From: Nymphaea colorata
Lineage: Eukaryota > Streptophyta > Magnoliopsida > Nymphaeales > Nymphaeaceae
Direction of reading: 5' to 3'
Length of the DNA: 64,000 bases
Assembly: GCF_008831285.2 (NCBI RefSeq)
Contig: NC_045143.1
Coordinates: forward strand, 9,309,503-9,373,502
In this document: positions 24,239-38,000 of the stretch, piece after piece
Position numbering within the stretch: the first letter of the stretch is position 1
Layout of the letters: every line of letters begins with the position of its first letter
Translations under genes and position numbers: made by a program
Notes under the pieces: generated by a model
Databases searched by the model: none
The model's input: only the letters and a program-made list of their open reading frames with translations
What the model was told of the DNA's origin: nothing

Positions 24239-25190
24239 ACCAAAAGAAGAAATGAACAAGAGAAAGAAGAAGAAGATGCAAGATGTGTATGTGGTTAGGA
24301 GACAAGTTCTTCTAATTATAGACCACACAGAAATTTTCACTATTAAAGTTCAAGAATACAAGAAATAGTATTCTATATAGTAGGTTTTACATCGAGAGAA
24401 ACTCAGAGTTAAATGAAAGATCTTAGATCAAGATAATCAGAGATGTGTGCATATGTAGGCCTCCATCAGCTTGTATGTGATCTTCTTGAAACGATGTTAC
24501 AAGATGCATGAATGCCAATGGATCAGATTTATAGTTACTACAAAATTCAAACTACTCACATAATTTCACTTGAATAAGAATCTGCTTTTGACATCTAAAA
24601 CATAAACATCAGAATTTTTACATTCTGGATGTGGACATCCATGAATATCATATATCTATCAGATTAGGTAAGAAAAATATCATACATGTATCTATCCCCA
24701 GTTATCAATCAAGCGTGAATTTTGCTGGAACCAACCACTTGAATTTAAGGACAAAGGTCACCAGAGTCAATACGACTCTCTTCGCTCCCTTTGGATAGAA
24801 GGGTGTATTGGCCTTATAAATCTCTACATAATAAATATATGTCAAAATCAGAGCAATAGATCCTTCCCTGGGCTACAAGTGCAGATGGCATTGGAACTTC
24901 TGGATTAGCAAAATTTCTTCCAAGCGCTCTTAGTCATGGAAGGCTCTTGTCTGGCTTTGTCTAAGAAGGAAATTTATGTTTTAATTGGGAAATCACAACT
25001 CTAATGGATCGTTTGTCAAATGAAACACTTTGTGAGTGTTTTATGAATCTGTCCTAAAAAATGACGTAGATTCACAGGCACCTAGTTACAGTGTTTCATG
25101 AATGTGCATCAATCTTTAGGGTAGATTCATGAAATACTTATATAATGTTCCAACTACCAAACAACCCCTAGAGCTTTTTGATTTTGCAGA

Positions 25191-25560
25191 ATGATACTCT
25201 CTTTCTTTAAAGTGGGTTTTATTCTTCACAATGGAGAACAAGTTGTTGACTTTGGATAAAGAGCTTAGGCTACATCTAAACAAGCTTCTGCTGCATTTGT
25301 CAAGCTAGTAAAGAATCCTGTGACTTCTTCCTTCAATGCCCACTTGCAGAGAAGGCCTAGAAGTTTCCTACTAGTAATTTAGTAAATTTTATATGCCTGA
25401 GCTTCCATGGAAGGCTTCATGAAGCAGTTGAAAAGTTGAGAACTTTTCATTTAAATGGGGCTGGCTGGCCAATATGTGGAAGGTTCTCATACTCACCTTG
25501 GTTAGGAAAGATTTGGTGGCTTAAATATTTTTATCTACCATACAAATTGAAGAGCTTTGA
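25191..25560 (+). pseudogene. Possible LINE reverse-transcriptase C-terminal (zf-RVT) remnant
   Basis: Mixed plus-strand frames read HNGEQVVDFG and, further on, ESCDFFLQCPLAEKA. The latter resembles the zf-RVT segment of plant LINE polyproteins (xxCDHLFLHCPxAxxxW). It is short, frame-broken and lacks the catalytic RT motifs, so the call is tentative. Confidence 0.3.
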
Positions 25561-25885
25561 CTGATTGCTTTGGTCATGCTTTTTTGAATAGCATTTGTGA
25601 TCATGACTCAATCTAGATTAAGGCTTCCCAAATGAGAATATCATGGCCACCCAAGTCTCGACAAAACAGGGCTCGAGCAAGCCTGAAGACCTTGATGGCA
25701 ACTCAAGCCAAGCTATTGAGCATGGCTTGTCCGTCAACTTCATGTCTACCGAGTATTTAGTCCGATGTTCGCTTTTGTTTGAAACCCTTGGTGTTTTCTT
25801 TTCAATAATCTCAAAAACCTTCAGTGACCCACCAACAATATTTTCTGTTTTGTGTGTGTGAGTGTTCGTGTGTGGGTGGGTCTGA

Positions 25886-25983
25886 TATATATATATATAT
25901 AGATAGATTGAGCTCTTTTTAATCACAATTGCCCATTAGGCAGATGTAATTAAACACAATGCACCGGCCTTATGTTGTGACAG

Positions 25984-26075
<92 letters not shown>

Positions 26076-26146
26076 CTCTTTTTAATCACAATTGCCCATT
26101 AGGCAGATGTAATTAAACACAATGCACCGGCCTTATGTTGTGAGAG

Positions 26147-26204
<58 letters not shown>

Positions 26205-26275
26205 CTCTTTTTAATCACAATTGCCCATTAGGCAGATGTAATTAAACACAATGCACCGGCCTTATGTTGTGAGAG

Positions 26276-26325
<50 letters not shown>

Positions 26326-26400
26326 CTCTTTTTAATCACAATTGCCCATTAGGCAGATGTAATTAAACACAACGCACCGGCCTTATGTTGTGAGAGGTGT
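25886..26400. repeat. Composite minisatellite: four 77-bp cores separated by (TA)n(GA)n
   Basis: The core begins AGCTCTTTTTAATCACAA and ends at a GTGAGAGGTGT-like motif. It is present at 25911-25987, 26074-26150, 26203-26279 and 26324-26400 with only one or two base changes between copies. The spacers are (TA)n tracts of different length, each followed by (GA)n in copies 2-4. The high core identity with variable spacers points to recent duplication, with the microsatellite as the likely recombination point. No coding potential. Confidence 0.9.
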
Positions 26401-28381
26401 AAGCCAAATTTAAACCGGCCTTAAAATATCTTAAGTCCTTGAATTCATATTAAAAGATGTAGTGCATGGCACCAATGTATAATAAATAAATGTACGTGGT
26501 GCAACTGCCCACTCTGGCCTACATGTGGTGCTCCCACTGTACCCAATATCTATTTATTCATATCTATATACTGTCACTGATCGAAATTCGATTAGAAGGA
26601 AATCTGGATTTGATGGAATATTCAACGCCGATGTCCGAACCATTGACATCTGAGCAGCACTAATCACATGATCATCGATCGTCTGCACCAATTCGATCCA
26701 CCTCCTCCTTATTTCCCGAGCAAATCATTTATTATTGCAGATTTCGCTGAAGACTTCCTCCTCCCATGTTCGTTCTATTATCAAGGGTCTTTTTCAAAGG
26801 CCAGACTGTTTATTAGTGACTCAGCTGGACGATGATCAATTCTGCACGTAAACCTGAGTGAACCTCAAGCACCGTTCATTGGAAGAGCTTTCATCCCTCC
26901 GAAAGACAAATAGAAAGAAAGCTTCGCCGGGAAAAGTTGAGGTCTTCAAGCCCGGCTTTGTATCTATGGCCGCCGATCGAGAAGCCTTCTGGTTGCTTTC
27001 GCGGCTTCTTTCATGTCCTTCAACGAACCACAGGAAATTAATCAGCAACACGTGACGGGATATAAACAGAGGTCCCAGGCCACTAGGTTAGAGATAGAAA
27101 CCAGACTCCTTAAAATTGATTTGTCAAAATTTTTGCACAATCTAACCGTATAGCTACAAGAAACGTATATTAAACTAATCATTTTCAAGTTTAATAATGC
27201 TTTTTAACATGAAGAATAACGGCCCTTACAACATCAGAATTTTTTTACAGAAAAATCAATATTTTTCAAAAATGCAACTTCAGTAAAGACTTGTTTTATG
27301 TTAAATTAGTGTGCATAAGCAGTCTACAATATTCATATTTTGTTTAAAATATATTTTCATAAGAAAAAAAACAACTAGTTTTTATCTCTAACCTAAATAG
27401 TGTGGGATATACTAATTTTCCAATATATTTAGATATTGGCCTTTAAGCACTTAAAAAACATTTTGAAGCAGAAAAAAAAAAAACAAAAAGCAGGCCCAAA
27501 TGAAAGGTCAAGCACTCCTTTCTTTTTTTGGAGTTTAGAGTTGCTTAGAACCTCAGTGGTCTTATGGTACATCTTTTGATTCAAGTGTCATGGATGCCAT
27601 GATTGCTTCGGATGTTACATGTTAAAAACTATGAATTTACTCAGATGAAAGGGGTCCGATCTTAAATCCATGAATTTGAGATCGTAGAGATCTTGATCAC
27701 CACGATCCACAGATCTCAAACACAACCAATATGAATCAAACTGAGGGTGAAACAATGCACTACTCAAGGTAACCAACTATACTACGTCTATTAAGGTATA
27801 AATGAACTTCAATAGTAAGGAGATTACCTGTCCACGCAAATCACATGTGGAAGCCAATAGTCGAATGTGCGCAAATCACATGTGGAAGCCAATAGTCGAA
27901 TGTGCTATATATCCAGTCTACTTGCCTTTTAAAAATGAAAAAAGTGTTCCACCTACTAAAATATTAAAATTTATACAACCCCTCTTTAGATTAAAAAGGC
28001 AGATTTTAAAAGGAAAAAATCTTTATAAATTCAAAACTGAAAAAAAAAAACTAAAACAAATCACCTTCCTCATGGACGATCACGATCACTTGGTGGCTTC
28101 TAAACAAGAAGTACGAAAAGCAGACTTCGACGTTGCATGCAGGCTGCAGCACCCCAATGAAAGCAACGAGCATGCACCAAAGAAATTTATGGTCATTTCG
28201 ACATTTTTGTAAGAAATAAAAGATTTTAAAAAAAAAAAATTTCACTTTTCATAGGAGGCTTCCTTATTATAGACAAGATGCATATACTTGTTTGGCAACC
28301 TCAGTGCACCAAAAATTATGCACAAAAATGGTTTATATAACCATCTTTCCAGGTAGAAGCCAAAGAATAAAAATAGATGCT
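26401..28381. other. No gene recognised
   Basis: The sequence is AT-rich with scattered short frames. A 35-bp perfect tandem duplication (CGCAAATCACATGTGG...) lies at 27835-27904. The minus-strand stretch 28050-28210 could hold a terminal exon of the bHLH gene upstream, because a plausible acceptor (GTGCTGCAG) and a short open frame exist there, but I cannot confirm it. A short plus-strand frame at 26969-27053 starting MAADREAFWLLS has no recognisable family. Confidence 0.4.
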
Positions 28382-29156
28382 TTAATTTTGATAAAAGAAA
28401 GTGGAATGAGCTTTGGCCTGTTGAGGTATTGCTGATTGAAATTTAATCCAAAAACATACCTCAGCTAAAACGTCTACCACGACAGAGACTTCTCGAGAGT
28501 CGATCCTCTCCGCCCTCAACCCCATCGCGCTCAGCCTTCTACCCTTCAAGCACTCTGCAACTTTCATGGCAGCATCAATGACAGAAACTGGTTTCTGCAC
28601 TCTAATCTCTAAGCTTGACCTCTCCTCTCTCCCTTCTTCCCCACCCTCCTCCCTTCTATCCGCAAATCTCGGCCCATGGCTGGCTGCGCCGCCCCGTCTC
28701 TGCAGCTCCTCGTTCCTTCTCTTCAATATCTTCAGCTGCCGAGCCGCCTCTCGAACTATCGACACCTTGTCATTCTAAAAACAAGATTCTTAGAACGACT
28801 CCCCATTAGTTCATCTGAGCAAGAAATCCGCCATTAACAAAGGGAAAGAGAAGAAAGCGAACCTTGGATCCGCGGGGGAGCATGGAGTGCAGGATTCTGT
28901 ATTCTTGCCTGAGCTTCTCCCTCCGTTGCCTCTCGCTCATCATGTGCCTGTAACCCTGATCCCGTTCCAGCATCCGACGGCCAGCATCAGCCGTATGGAT
29001 CCTACGGAGCATCTCTATCGCCCGTCTGTTCAGATTCCGGTGATTTGGATTTGGACCCCAAGTTCTTGCTCCCGAGTACACTGTGAAAGCGCTGGAGGGC
29101 GCATCGCAGAGGTCCGGGAATCCGAGATCTGGATAGAACAGCTCGAACGCATCCAT
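28382..29156 (-). CDS. bHLH transcription factor, bHLH92-like
   Basis: A nuclear DNA-binding regulator. Exon 1 (29156-28863, 98 codons) starts MDAFELFYPD and ends within the bHLH at MLPRGSK. Exon 2 resumes at 28774 with NDKVSIVREAARQLKIL, completing basic region, helix 1, loop and helix 2. The basic region reads MMSERQRREKLRQEY, with the His/Glu/Arg pattern in the form HMMSERQRR, so E-box binding is expected. After a Gly/Arg/Glu-rich linker comes an ACT-like segment, SLEIRVQKPVSVIDAAMKVA, through VSVVVDVLAE. The Arabidopsis family member bHLH92 is stress-responsive. The 3' end is uncertain: GAG|GTATGT at 28460/28459 is a strong donor, implying another exon downstream, yet the frame also stays open to a stop at 28382 (228 aa). 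Coordinates given run to that stop. The 86-bp intron between the two exons is secure. Confidence 0.8.
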
Positions 29157-29199
29157 TTTTGGGTCTCTTGTTATTCCTGCATGCTTAAAGAAGAGAGTT

Positions 29200-29335
29200 G
29201 ATCGATATATAAATACTGGTTTTCATCGGGTCCACATCTGAAGACCAAGTCCGATCCAGATGTCCAGAACAGCTGCGGCCACGTGTGCGCTCTCCTGAGA
29301 CAAGGTCAAAGTTGTCCGACTATTGACTCGTGACG
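29200..29335 (-). promoter_or_regulatory. bHLH92-like promoter: TATA box, G-box and two W-boxes
   Basis: On the minus strand TATTTATATA (29206-29215) lies 50-60 bases upstream of the ATG. Further upstream are a G-box CACGTG at 29280-29285, a W-box TTGACC (minus strand) at 29304-29309 and TTGACT (plus strand) at 29323-29328. W-boxes bind WRKY factors and G-boxes bind bZIP/bHLH factors, fitting a stress-inducible gene. Function is inferred from motifs only. Confidence 0.5.
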
Positions 29336-32087
29336 ACGATGGGTTTGGGCTGCCAGACTTTGGTCGATCCACGGCCCAACTGTGGTCCAAATTATGATGC
29401 AAAATATTTTGGGACGTAGATGGGCCACATCTTGGTCCATATCCACGGATACCAACCTGGAAAATTCCAGAACATCCAGGAAATAACTAGAATTAGAGAG
29501 ATCCAGAAAAGATAGGTGGGGAAGAAAACGATTAGATGCCCATGCACAGGTCACTTTTGAAGTTAGGTGGTGGAGCATGGTACAAAATTTTCTTGGTAGG
29601 ACCAAACTAAATGCAGGTAGGATCAAACTAAATCTGAATATAAAAATACATTATCCAACCAAAATTTTTCAATACTTGTAATATATATTTTTTTTAAGTA
29701 TTTGGGGCGAGCCACGACGTAGGTGGCCCCAACTACTATTAAGAATGTTGATATATATATCTGTAATGGATATATGACCTAATCGTTTTGAAAAAACAGA
29801 TATAAAAAAAAAACAATAATATTTGATTTAGAAAACAAATGAGATTCAGGTTTAAAAAATGACACCGATTTGTTCAAATTTTAATATACATAAACATGTC
29901 AGATTTGGAACAAAATTAGTTCGAAATAGATTTCTTATATCTAATGCTCTTGCATTTTGAAAATTAGCTAGATTTGATTTAAAATTTAATTCAAATTCTG
30001 GATGTAAAAATTGTATTTGGATTGGATTTTGATCGTGAAATCAGGTTTCGATTCACATTCCTTTTTTTGTTATAATGCCAATCTAAATATGTAAATAGTC
30101 AGAAAAGCAGAAACTATTAAGAGTATATCTGACTCAAATTCAATTCATTAACACCCTGACATAGCCCGATGCTAGTCTTTAAACAAAAAATATTAATAAA
30201 ATAAGAAAAAACCAAGCCTGTATATATTTGGAAAATCCTTTTATAAATGAGAATAACCAGCGCCAAAACGATCTAGTTAAGAGACATTTATAAAATTTAT
30301 TCTTAATTTTCAAAGAACATAAATATGTAAATGAAAAAATTTGCTCAAAAATATCAAGATAAAAGATTTGAGCTCCCTGTGATCAGTCGGAGCCCGCACC
30401 TCCCTGCATGGCGGCATGTCATCATATCTGGCGTAATCATATTGACGACCAAGAATTTTTCTGGCCGGTGAGATTGAAATTCTAGAACATAAGCCTTTCG
30501 TTGACGTGATGGGCGTGCTGATGCACGAAGTCGTGAGGTATGTGATGAAGCATTCGAGACAACGATTGGTTGGTTCATTTTTTATTCTTCTATTTGCTTA
30601 TTCAAAAAATAAGCTGAAAATAATTTCTCATCGTTTCATAACTGTTTGAACTGAACGGGTCGATTCAGCAAATGGGCGTCCTGGTAAATTTGATTTTGAA
30701 TCATAAGCACCAACTTGATTATTTTTGCTATTTCTGTGTTGTTTGGAGAGAAATTAGGAGTTTTGAGCTTGGTGAGTGGGACTCTGGCGACACTGTGCTC
30801 GAGCATCTTGATTGCGCCACCATGGGGATGGAACGCGGAGAAGCAAACAAGTTATCGGAAGCTTGCATTGAGTATATTTGGTCAGTAGTCTTTTTGTTTT
30901 TCTTTCAATAATTGCATGTGATTACCAGAGTTTTCCTCTTGTTCAAAAAGGAATTGAGCCACCGCCTGCGATTTTCGATGTGCCAAGGGGAACTTCAAGA
31001 GTATTCGCGATGATTCTTATCACACATAGTGAGGGGGTTTTGTTAACTACGCATAGTTCCGTTGTTTATTTAATAGATCTTTTAATTAACACAGAGTGGT
31101 TAAGTCAGACCCTTAAGAAAAATTGTCACCGTCTTTGGTGATACAAAGTAAACACTTGCACCGATAAATGTTGCGGTTGTTCAATTGCTTTTCAAAAGGT
31201 TCACTCTAAAACCACAGAGAAATCATAGTTCACGTTGAATGCATTATTCGTACAATCAAGCGTCAACCGAAAATTGCAGAGATGTGCATATACATGGAGA
31301 TCAATACCACAGAAAGAACCTATTTCGTACATCGCCAAAAAAAGGGGACGAATGGGGAAATAGATTTCTTTTGCTGTTTCTTGGTGGAACCAAGTAGCAT
31401 GAACGTGACCATCTTTGAAATAACATGATGGGAGTACGATTTCCTTTTCACGAACAAGATGCTGAACCTTCAGGCGCCGACCACGTCTGGTAGTTCTTCT
31501 CGTAAGCTGATTTCATGGACAATTAACAGTAGTTAAAAATATGAAGAAAATGCTGCAGCGGCTGTTAAAGGATTGAGAAATTTGATAAAAGAAAATGACA
31601 TAAGGACCTTACGAAATGGAAGCGTCATCGATACCAGGAAATAAGTAATTGGGCTGGACATAATTTACTACGTGGAGTCAATCTCATAGATAAGCCGTCC
31701 AAATTGAATATCACCGACAAACATAATGCCTGCACCTTTCCTTCAACAAGATGATATATCCCTGTACTTCGTCAAAGGCATTCAACAATGAGCCTAAATT
31801 CACATAAAACCCAGAACATCTTAAGTCTTCCAAGCAGGAAAAAGCAAAATAAATTTGTCAAAAGATGAAAAACAGAGGAACCAAAAGTAATGGCGTTCAA
31901 TGCAAAAAGAAGTAAGACATCTGATTTTCAGCTTTCAATCCTTTGACTACAAGATTCCAACTTGATTAGAACCCCAAAGGCCTTTAACTTCTGTATCTCA
32001 AAACGGAGACTGTCATCTAAGCCTTCTTATGCTTCAATGTAATAAACACAAAAAACATGGGCATCAAACTTGACCTGAAATTTCTCT
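29336..32087. other. No gene recognised
   Basis: AT-rich DNA with old repeat wording at 29850-30080 (GATTCAGGTTT and GGATTGGATTTTG motifs). A 74-codon minus-strand frame at 30354-30578 and plus-strand frames at 30672-31141 have no motif I recognise. The last several hundred bases probably include the 3' UTR of the CFM3-like gene. Confidence 0.45.
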
Positions 32088-35000
32088 TCAATCATGTGAC
32101 ATTGTTCCTCCCCATCTCGTTGGGAGATTGCTATCATGTGCCGTAAAGGAATTAATTGCAGATGAATCTACACCATAACTTGATTCCTTAATGTCATCAA
32201 ATGCATCTAGATCTTCATCTATCTGATAGGTCTCAAGATATGCTTCCTCTCCTTCATCCTATAAAAAAAGAGGATATTTTGTCGATATGGTTATACTTCC
32301 ATCCAAGTTGGTTATCTTTTAGTTGCCATTTCATTTTCACAGAATAATAAAATCACCTCTGTATCTTCGTCATTAGAAGAATATGCTGAATCAATCCTTG
32401 CATATAGCTCATCATCTCCATGTTCCTTCACATCTTCCATTTGATCCTACAATGACACAGCAAAAAAATGAAAGTACGTCGGTTATGTTCTTCCAGTAGC
32501 AGTTATGCCATCCATCTTCTGTTAGGTTTCTATGGTTTACATCCTTGTAAACAAGCGAACACGTACTAGTTCATTGCGTAAATCTGCCACCCTTTTCTGA
32601 AGATTTGAGATATGAGTTTGGATTGCCTGTAAAGAGAAAACCAGCACAAGCAAAATCAACACGTGGTGATTTATTGGAGCTCTTTATGAAAAATAAGTTG
32701 GATGTCTGTATGTGGCTAGCATAAGCTAAAAGATAAACCCTAAACTTTCTGATGATGATGAAAGCACCTGATGCCTCTGAAGCTCTATGGATCGAGCTAA
32801 AGCCTTGCGCTTGGTTAGGAGATTCTTGGGCCTCAAAGTAGGTGGCCTCTTATAGTCCTTGCCTCGGTAAACAATCATGGCATACCCTTTGGATACCCTA
32901 TCCACAGAGACCAGTATACCTCCACTTTCTGCCTCAAGCGACAGAGCTATGTTCTTCACTTCTGCGAACGTTTTTGCTTTTACAATTATTTTAACCAGCT
33001 CCCTGTACTTCCAATGCAGATGCATGTTTTCAACTGTGCCGTCAAAAACTCCTCGTCTGCCTGCATTTAGCCAAGCGATATCAAACCCATAGTCACAAAA
33101 AAAGAAAAAAAAATCGAAAAAACACATTAGAAACACGAAAAATAAGTCAGCCGAAAAAACAGCAAAAAAGCTCCCTTCCTTTCAAATGCCAAGACTGAAA
33201 AAAATACGAAAAAACACTTTTTTCATTTTTTCCCACGCTTTCCCATTTTTTTCCATTTTAGTTTTTTTTTCATATTTTTCAATGTCAGACTTCTTTTTTT
33301 CATTTCTAATTTTTATGTGTTGCTTATCTACTTATTTTTTGGGTAGTTTTGTTAGTTTCTCCTTTACTTTATTTTTCCCTAATTTTTAGGATTTTTAAAT
33401 TTTTAAAAGTTTACTGTATTTTTTCTTTTTTAAAAATTTGCCATATTATACCTGAAAAAAAATCTCGCCGAATAAAACACGAAAACAATATTTGTGGCTA
33501 TGATCAAACCTCCTATTCAAAATTTCAAATCATAAATAATAGAGGATTATTTTGAAGGTCATAGAGTAGTCACCCAGTAGCAGGAATGCTTTCATTCTAA
33601 GGCCAAGCTTCCGAAACATGAAGCGCTCCTCATCACTGATGCTTTCTGGATCAACTGAAGATTCTGCTGGCTTCAAAAATTCTTCTACTTTGGCTAATGC
33701 TTTTTCTGCTTTCATTAATTTCCTCTGGGCCTGGCATCTCAGAGAAAGGCATATTAGTATCAGAAGGCAACAAAAATGTTGGGAAACTAAGCCTTCCTCT
33801 GGCTACCTCAGGCAATTTTGAATAAAAGATTTTTAAAAAGAGGAAAAATATGTCTAAGCAACATTTATCACCTAGTTGGTTTGGCCTCAACATGTTCCTG
33901 ACAACTAAGCCATTCCTTGTTGAAAAATTGTTTTATGCAATATTTGCTAAGAAAATCCACGTGTTGCCATCAGACATTTTGTCTTCCAGACAGCCCCAAC
34001 CCAAAGGATAAAAGCAGATCAAAATCCATATATAATTAGATTCTCCACATTAGATTGTTTACATCATTCTGTCCCCCATTCTTCATATACTTGCGAGGTT
34101 ATATGAACAAACACAACAAGATAATGTGTTTTTCATGACTTCTAGTTCTTCCCATAGAAAGTAAACAGAAAAGGAAGAAAATCCCAAATAAAATAATTAT
34201 AGCCTTAAAATATGGACATTAATGCCCATGACATCTCCCAAATACTGCAAATGGAGACATACAGAAGAGAAAACATAATCCGAAAAGTGACTCTTCTTCA
34301 TATCTGAGAGTGGAAAGAAGTCAGGAATTTCATGCACATAGGACCAAGGACAGTAAGGAATTTTGCAGGCTGGCCCAGATATGGAAGAGACCAACTATTT
34401 GCCTCAGGTCCACTTGGGTGTATTTTCTCAATCAACCTGAAACTAACTTCAGCTAATCATGGCATTGTGTTGATATAAGCAACAGATGGAGTCATGGTTG
34501 TGGCTTATGAGGATTGAAGTAGTTTATCATACATTATCCGTTCATGACAGATCAATCATGATGCATGACAGATAATCGAATAGTCCAATTCGATTCACGT
34601 GAAGCTTATAGGGAACATGGAACCCAGAACCTTCCTATCTGATTAAGGAACTAAAAAGCCAATTCATGCACATATGACCAATGAGTTCTACAATATACAT
34701 GTTAGAAGCTAAAGAGATGATATTTTAGTTTCACTAGAGATTACATACATCCTTGTCTTTAAAGGCATTGATTTTTTCAAAAGATAATCTGAAGCAGACT
34801 TTGAATCCAAGTTCAATATAGTTGTTACACAAAGAGAAGTTACAGCCATCTAATATTAATCCATCCAATGATAAACCTGTGGATATTGTCTGATGCAGTG
34901 ATTAGAGGGTTAGCGCTAATTGCTGCGGCAAACTACAAATAAAATGAAGAACAGAAAAGCAAATTGAATGGAAAGGAAAGCAAAATAAATTTAGGGTTTT

Positions 35001-38000
35001 GATTAATCAACATCTAATGTCCTCCAAAACAACAGATTGCCTGTAAATAAGTTTTCCTAACTATTTGGATTTGGGTTCCCATATTGAGAAAAAAAGGTCC
35101 CAAATCCAAAATAAAAATGAAACAAATATGTAATCAAATAAATAAATTCAATCAGATGAATCTAAATCTAAATGAATAGCTCCTGCATCATTGAATCTAC
35201 CAGCTGAAGAATGGTTTGGCAAATATACATAAACCAAACTCACCAAAACCATTTTGTTCTCAAGCTTCCTCACTAAATCAGCATGCCTCGCCTTTTCTGC
35301 AGCCCTCTTCATCATTTTCTTGTCTCTTTCATCCAGTTTCTTTCCCCACCGAGCACTGGCTTCAAGTGTTTCCCCTAGTGTGCCAGCAGTATGAGGCTCT
35401 GCACTTGGCTGTACATCTGAAGTAACTGATAGAGAAGCTCTCCACCGTGCCCTTTCCTCTTCATCCTGCAAGGTCTTGGCCAATCTTTCCCGCTCTAATA
35501 ATGCTTCTGTTACTTCAGCAGATAAGAAATTCTTACCCCTGTAGAACACAAGGTAGTCCTTGTTTCTGGATAGAAGTGTGCCTCCTGTTAGTTGCTGCAT
35601 TCAGATACAGCAACAAATAGTGAGATAAGTAACAAAGTCAAAATACTCTCCATCTGCATGTATGATAACAAAAAACATCATCAATATTTTGAAAAAATGT
35701 GACATTCAGAAAAATATATTCAAAATCCCTTACCAATGAAACATGTCCGAGTATTTCAAAACATCAGCTAATCACAATAATAACAGAATGTTTAACTCAT
35801 ACATTTTATGAATATGTATTGCCCTTGCTTTGCTTATAACTTTCTAAGAACAAATATCTGTATTTCCAAAATTTATTATCTTTTCTTTCCATTTGAGAAT
35901 GCCCAAGATTTCCAGTCTAAAATAATGTTGACCAAATGCATTTAAATTTGGCTACAAAATCCTAATACTTGATGAAATCATCAAAATGGACTCAATAAAC
36001 ACAATAAGAACAGTGGAATTATCAAAGGACAAATAGTGGTATAAACATGAAGTGTATAATCCATCATTCTGAATTTGGTAGACAAGGCCCTGCATCTGAA
36101 AGAAAGACTATTAAAAAAAAAAACCATAAGGTATGTCAGATATTTTATATAGGCTTGATGCTATTTATTCATATACATTTATCACCTTTATATCTTCAGC
36201 CATTCTCTCACTAGTAGTGACCTGAACCCCCCGCTTGAGAGCAATCTTTGCAATAGAGCTTTTCTCCCATAGCTTTATCATTGCCACTGCTAAGCCTTGA
36301 TGCTGCCTGCTTCTCCCTGTAGAAGAGAACACACATAAGGTTCTGTTACAATGACACAAAATGTCTGTCCAAAAGTCAAACCAGAAAAGTTCAAACTGGA
36401 CAAAGAAAAAAAAAACAATAAGTAATGTTGTACCTAACGCGAAATGAGGAGGCAATACCCTTGCAAGTCTTCGAAGAGATGTCATTTCAGTTGTTCCAAG
36501 TGAGCGTTTGACCCCATAAGGTAGAAGTCTGAACGGGGGTTTATAGCCAGCAACCACACCAGGAAGAAGATCTGCATCAATTGGTAATGGATTGCAACCT
36601 GGCCAATCTGTGAACCTTGGACCTAGACCATCTAAAAGTTTGTCTATTTCATGCTCATATTTGAGTTTTTTAGAAGATTCTGAAACATCTTTCTCATCGC
36701 TGGAGCTTGAACTGGATGCCTCACCACTGCTAACTGATCTGCTTTCAGGCAAATCACCTTGAGCCACACCAGGTTGTAGATCAAATGTACTTGGACTAGT
36801 TCTGTGTTTGTTCTCTCTATATTGACTATTTTGCTTAGATGAAACCTCATAATTCACTCCTCGATATAAAGAAAGGGAACTGCCTGACCTCCAAATCACC
36901 ATTCCTCCAGTCTTCCTCTGACATTTAGTAAACCGCTATAAGTTTAAATAGGTAAAGTACCTTTTCTGTTAGTACTAACAGCGATGCTAGCAGAACTAGT
37001 CTGCACTGTGCCGACAGCTCTGAGGCTATTTGATGCAGGTCAGCTTTGGCAAGTAATATAGATATTTGTGGGACTGCATATAGGATGATTTTGGGGGGAT
37101 GACCCATAGGGAATATCTCAATTTTTTTTTTCAGGACGTCAGTACCATAATTTCAGTAATGGTCAATATGATTTTTTTTCAATATGCAGATTAATAATAA
37201 TTTGCATTTGCAAGTCATGATTGAAAACCTTACGGACTACAAATGTCAAAAAAGAGAGCATGATTGAGAAATGCTTCCGAAATGATGGCCTAAAGTATTA
37301 CAAAGAAAAACAAAAACTCTAACCTACTCAGATCATTTGGCACGTGCTAATAGAAAAAAAAACACCAGTTAGTTCCGTTCTCTGGGTGGCAAGTTAGATA
37401 ATGAACCCCATACTCGATCAGACTCAGGAAGCATCGTGACAGCATTGAGAAAGAAAGAATGTCCAGAAGCCATTTGACGTCTAGATGCGAATGAAGAATG
37501 CAGCAAAGAAATCACAAATTACAATAACTTTAAATTACGATCCCAAATATTTTAAACGCCAACCGTCAAAGGCGACATACGGTTCCAATATCTTAATCAC
37601 ATACACGTTGAATAGAGAAGTAGCAATTAGTTAGTTACTTCTAACTATCAATTTCATAAGAAATTTAATCAACCATTGCAACTCGTTATGGATGAAATGC
37701 AAACAAATCAAGAAAATGAAACAGCGACGATGAAAACACTCACTTCCAAGATTTCATGCATCCTTTTCATGTTGAGTGCAGGTGACCCTTCACATTTGAT
37801 TCTGACCACCTCTGATTTTTTCCATTTCTCATGAATTGCTTCCACGATCTCCTGAGTAACACCCGCGCCGCCAATCTTCGTCTTCCCCTTCGTCCGAATT
37901 GCCAAATGCCTCAGCCTGCGCAACTCGGATTCTGGAAGAGTCAATTCAGCAAACGATGTTTTGCTTCTTCTCTTCCTCGCCAAGCTCCCATCTTCTAATA

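Larger units (their letters stand above)
22921..25190. other. No gene recognised; repeats and microsatellites
   Basis: This contains a GGGGCGGAGCCAG-type dispersed repeat (23403-23560), a long (TA)n tract (23664-23750), a (CT)n tract (24199-24236) and a member of the small inverted-repeat family at about 25006-25168 (left GGATCGTTTGTCA; right end, reverse-complemented, GGGGTTGTTTGGTA). I found no exon chain on either strand. Confidence 0.5.

Noticed and set aside
27802-28212. 136-codon plus-strand frame
   Set aside because: It contains a 35-bp tandem duplication and low-complexity Lys/Asn stretches, with no recognisable domain.
30354-31141. Opposing frames of 74-87 codons as a possible small gene
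   Set aside because: No motif, no credible splice partners and no similarity to a family I know.
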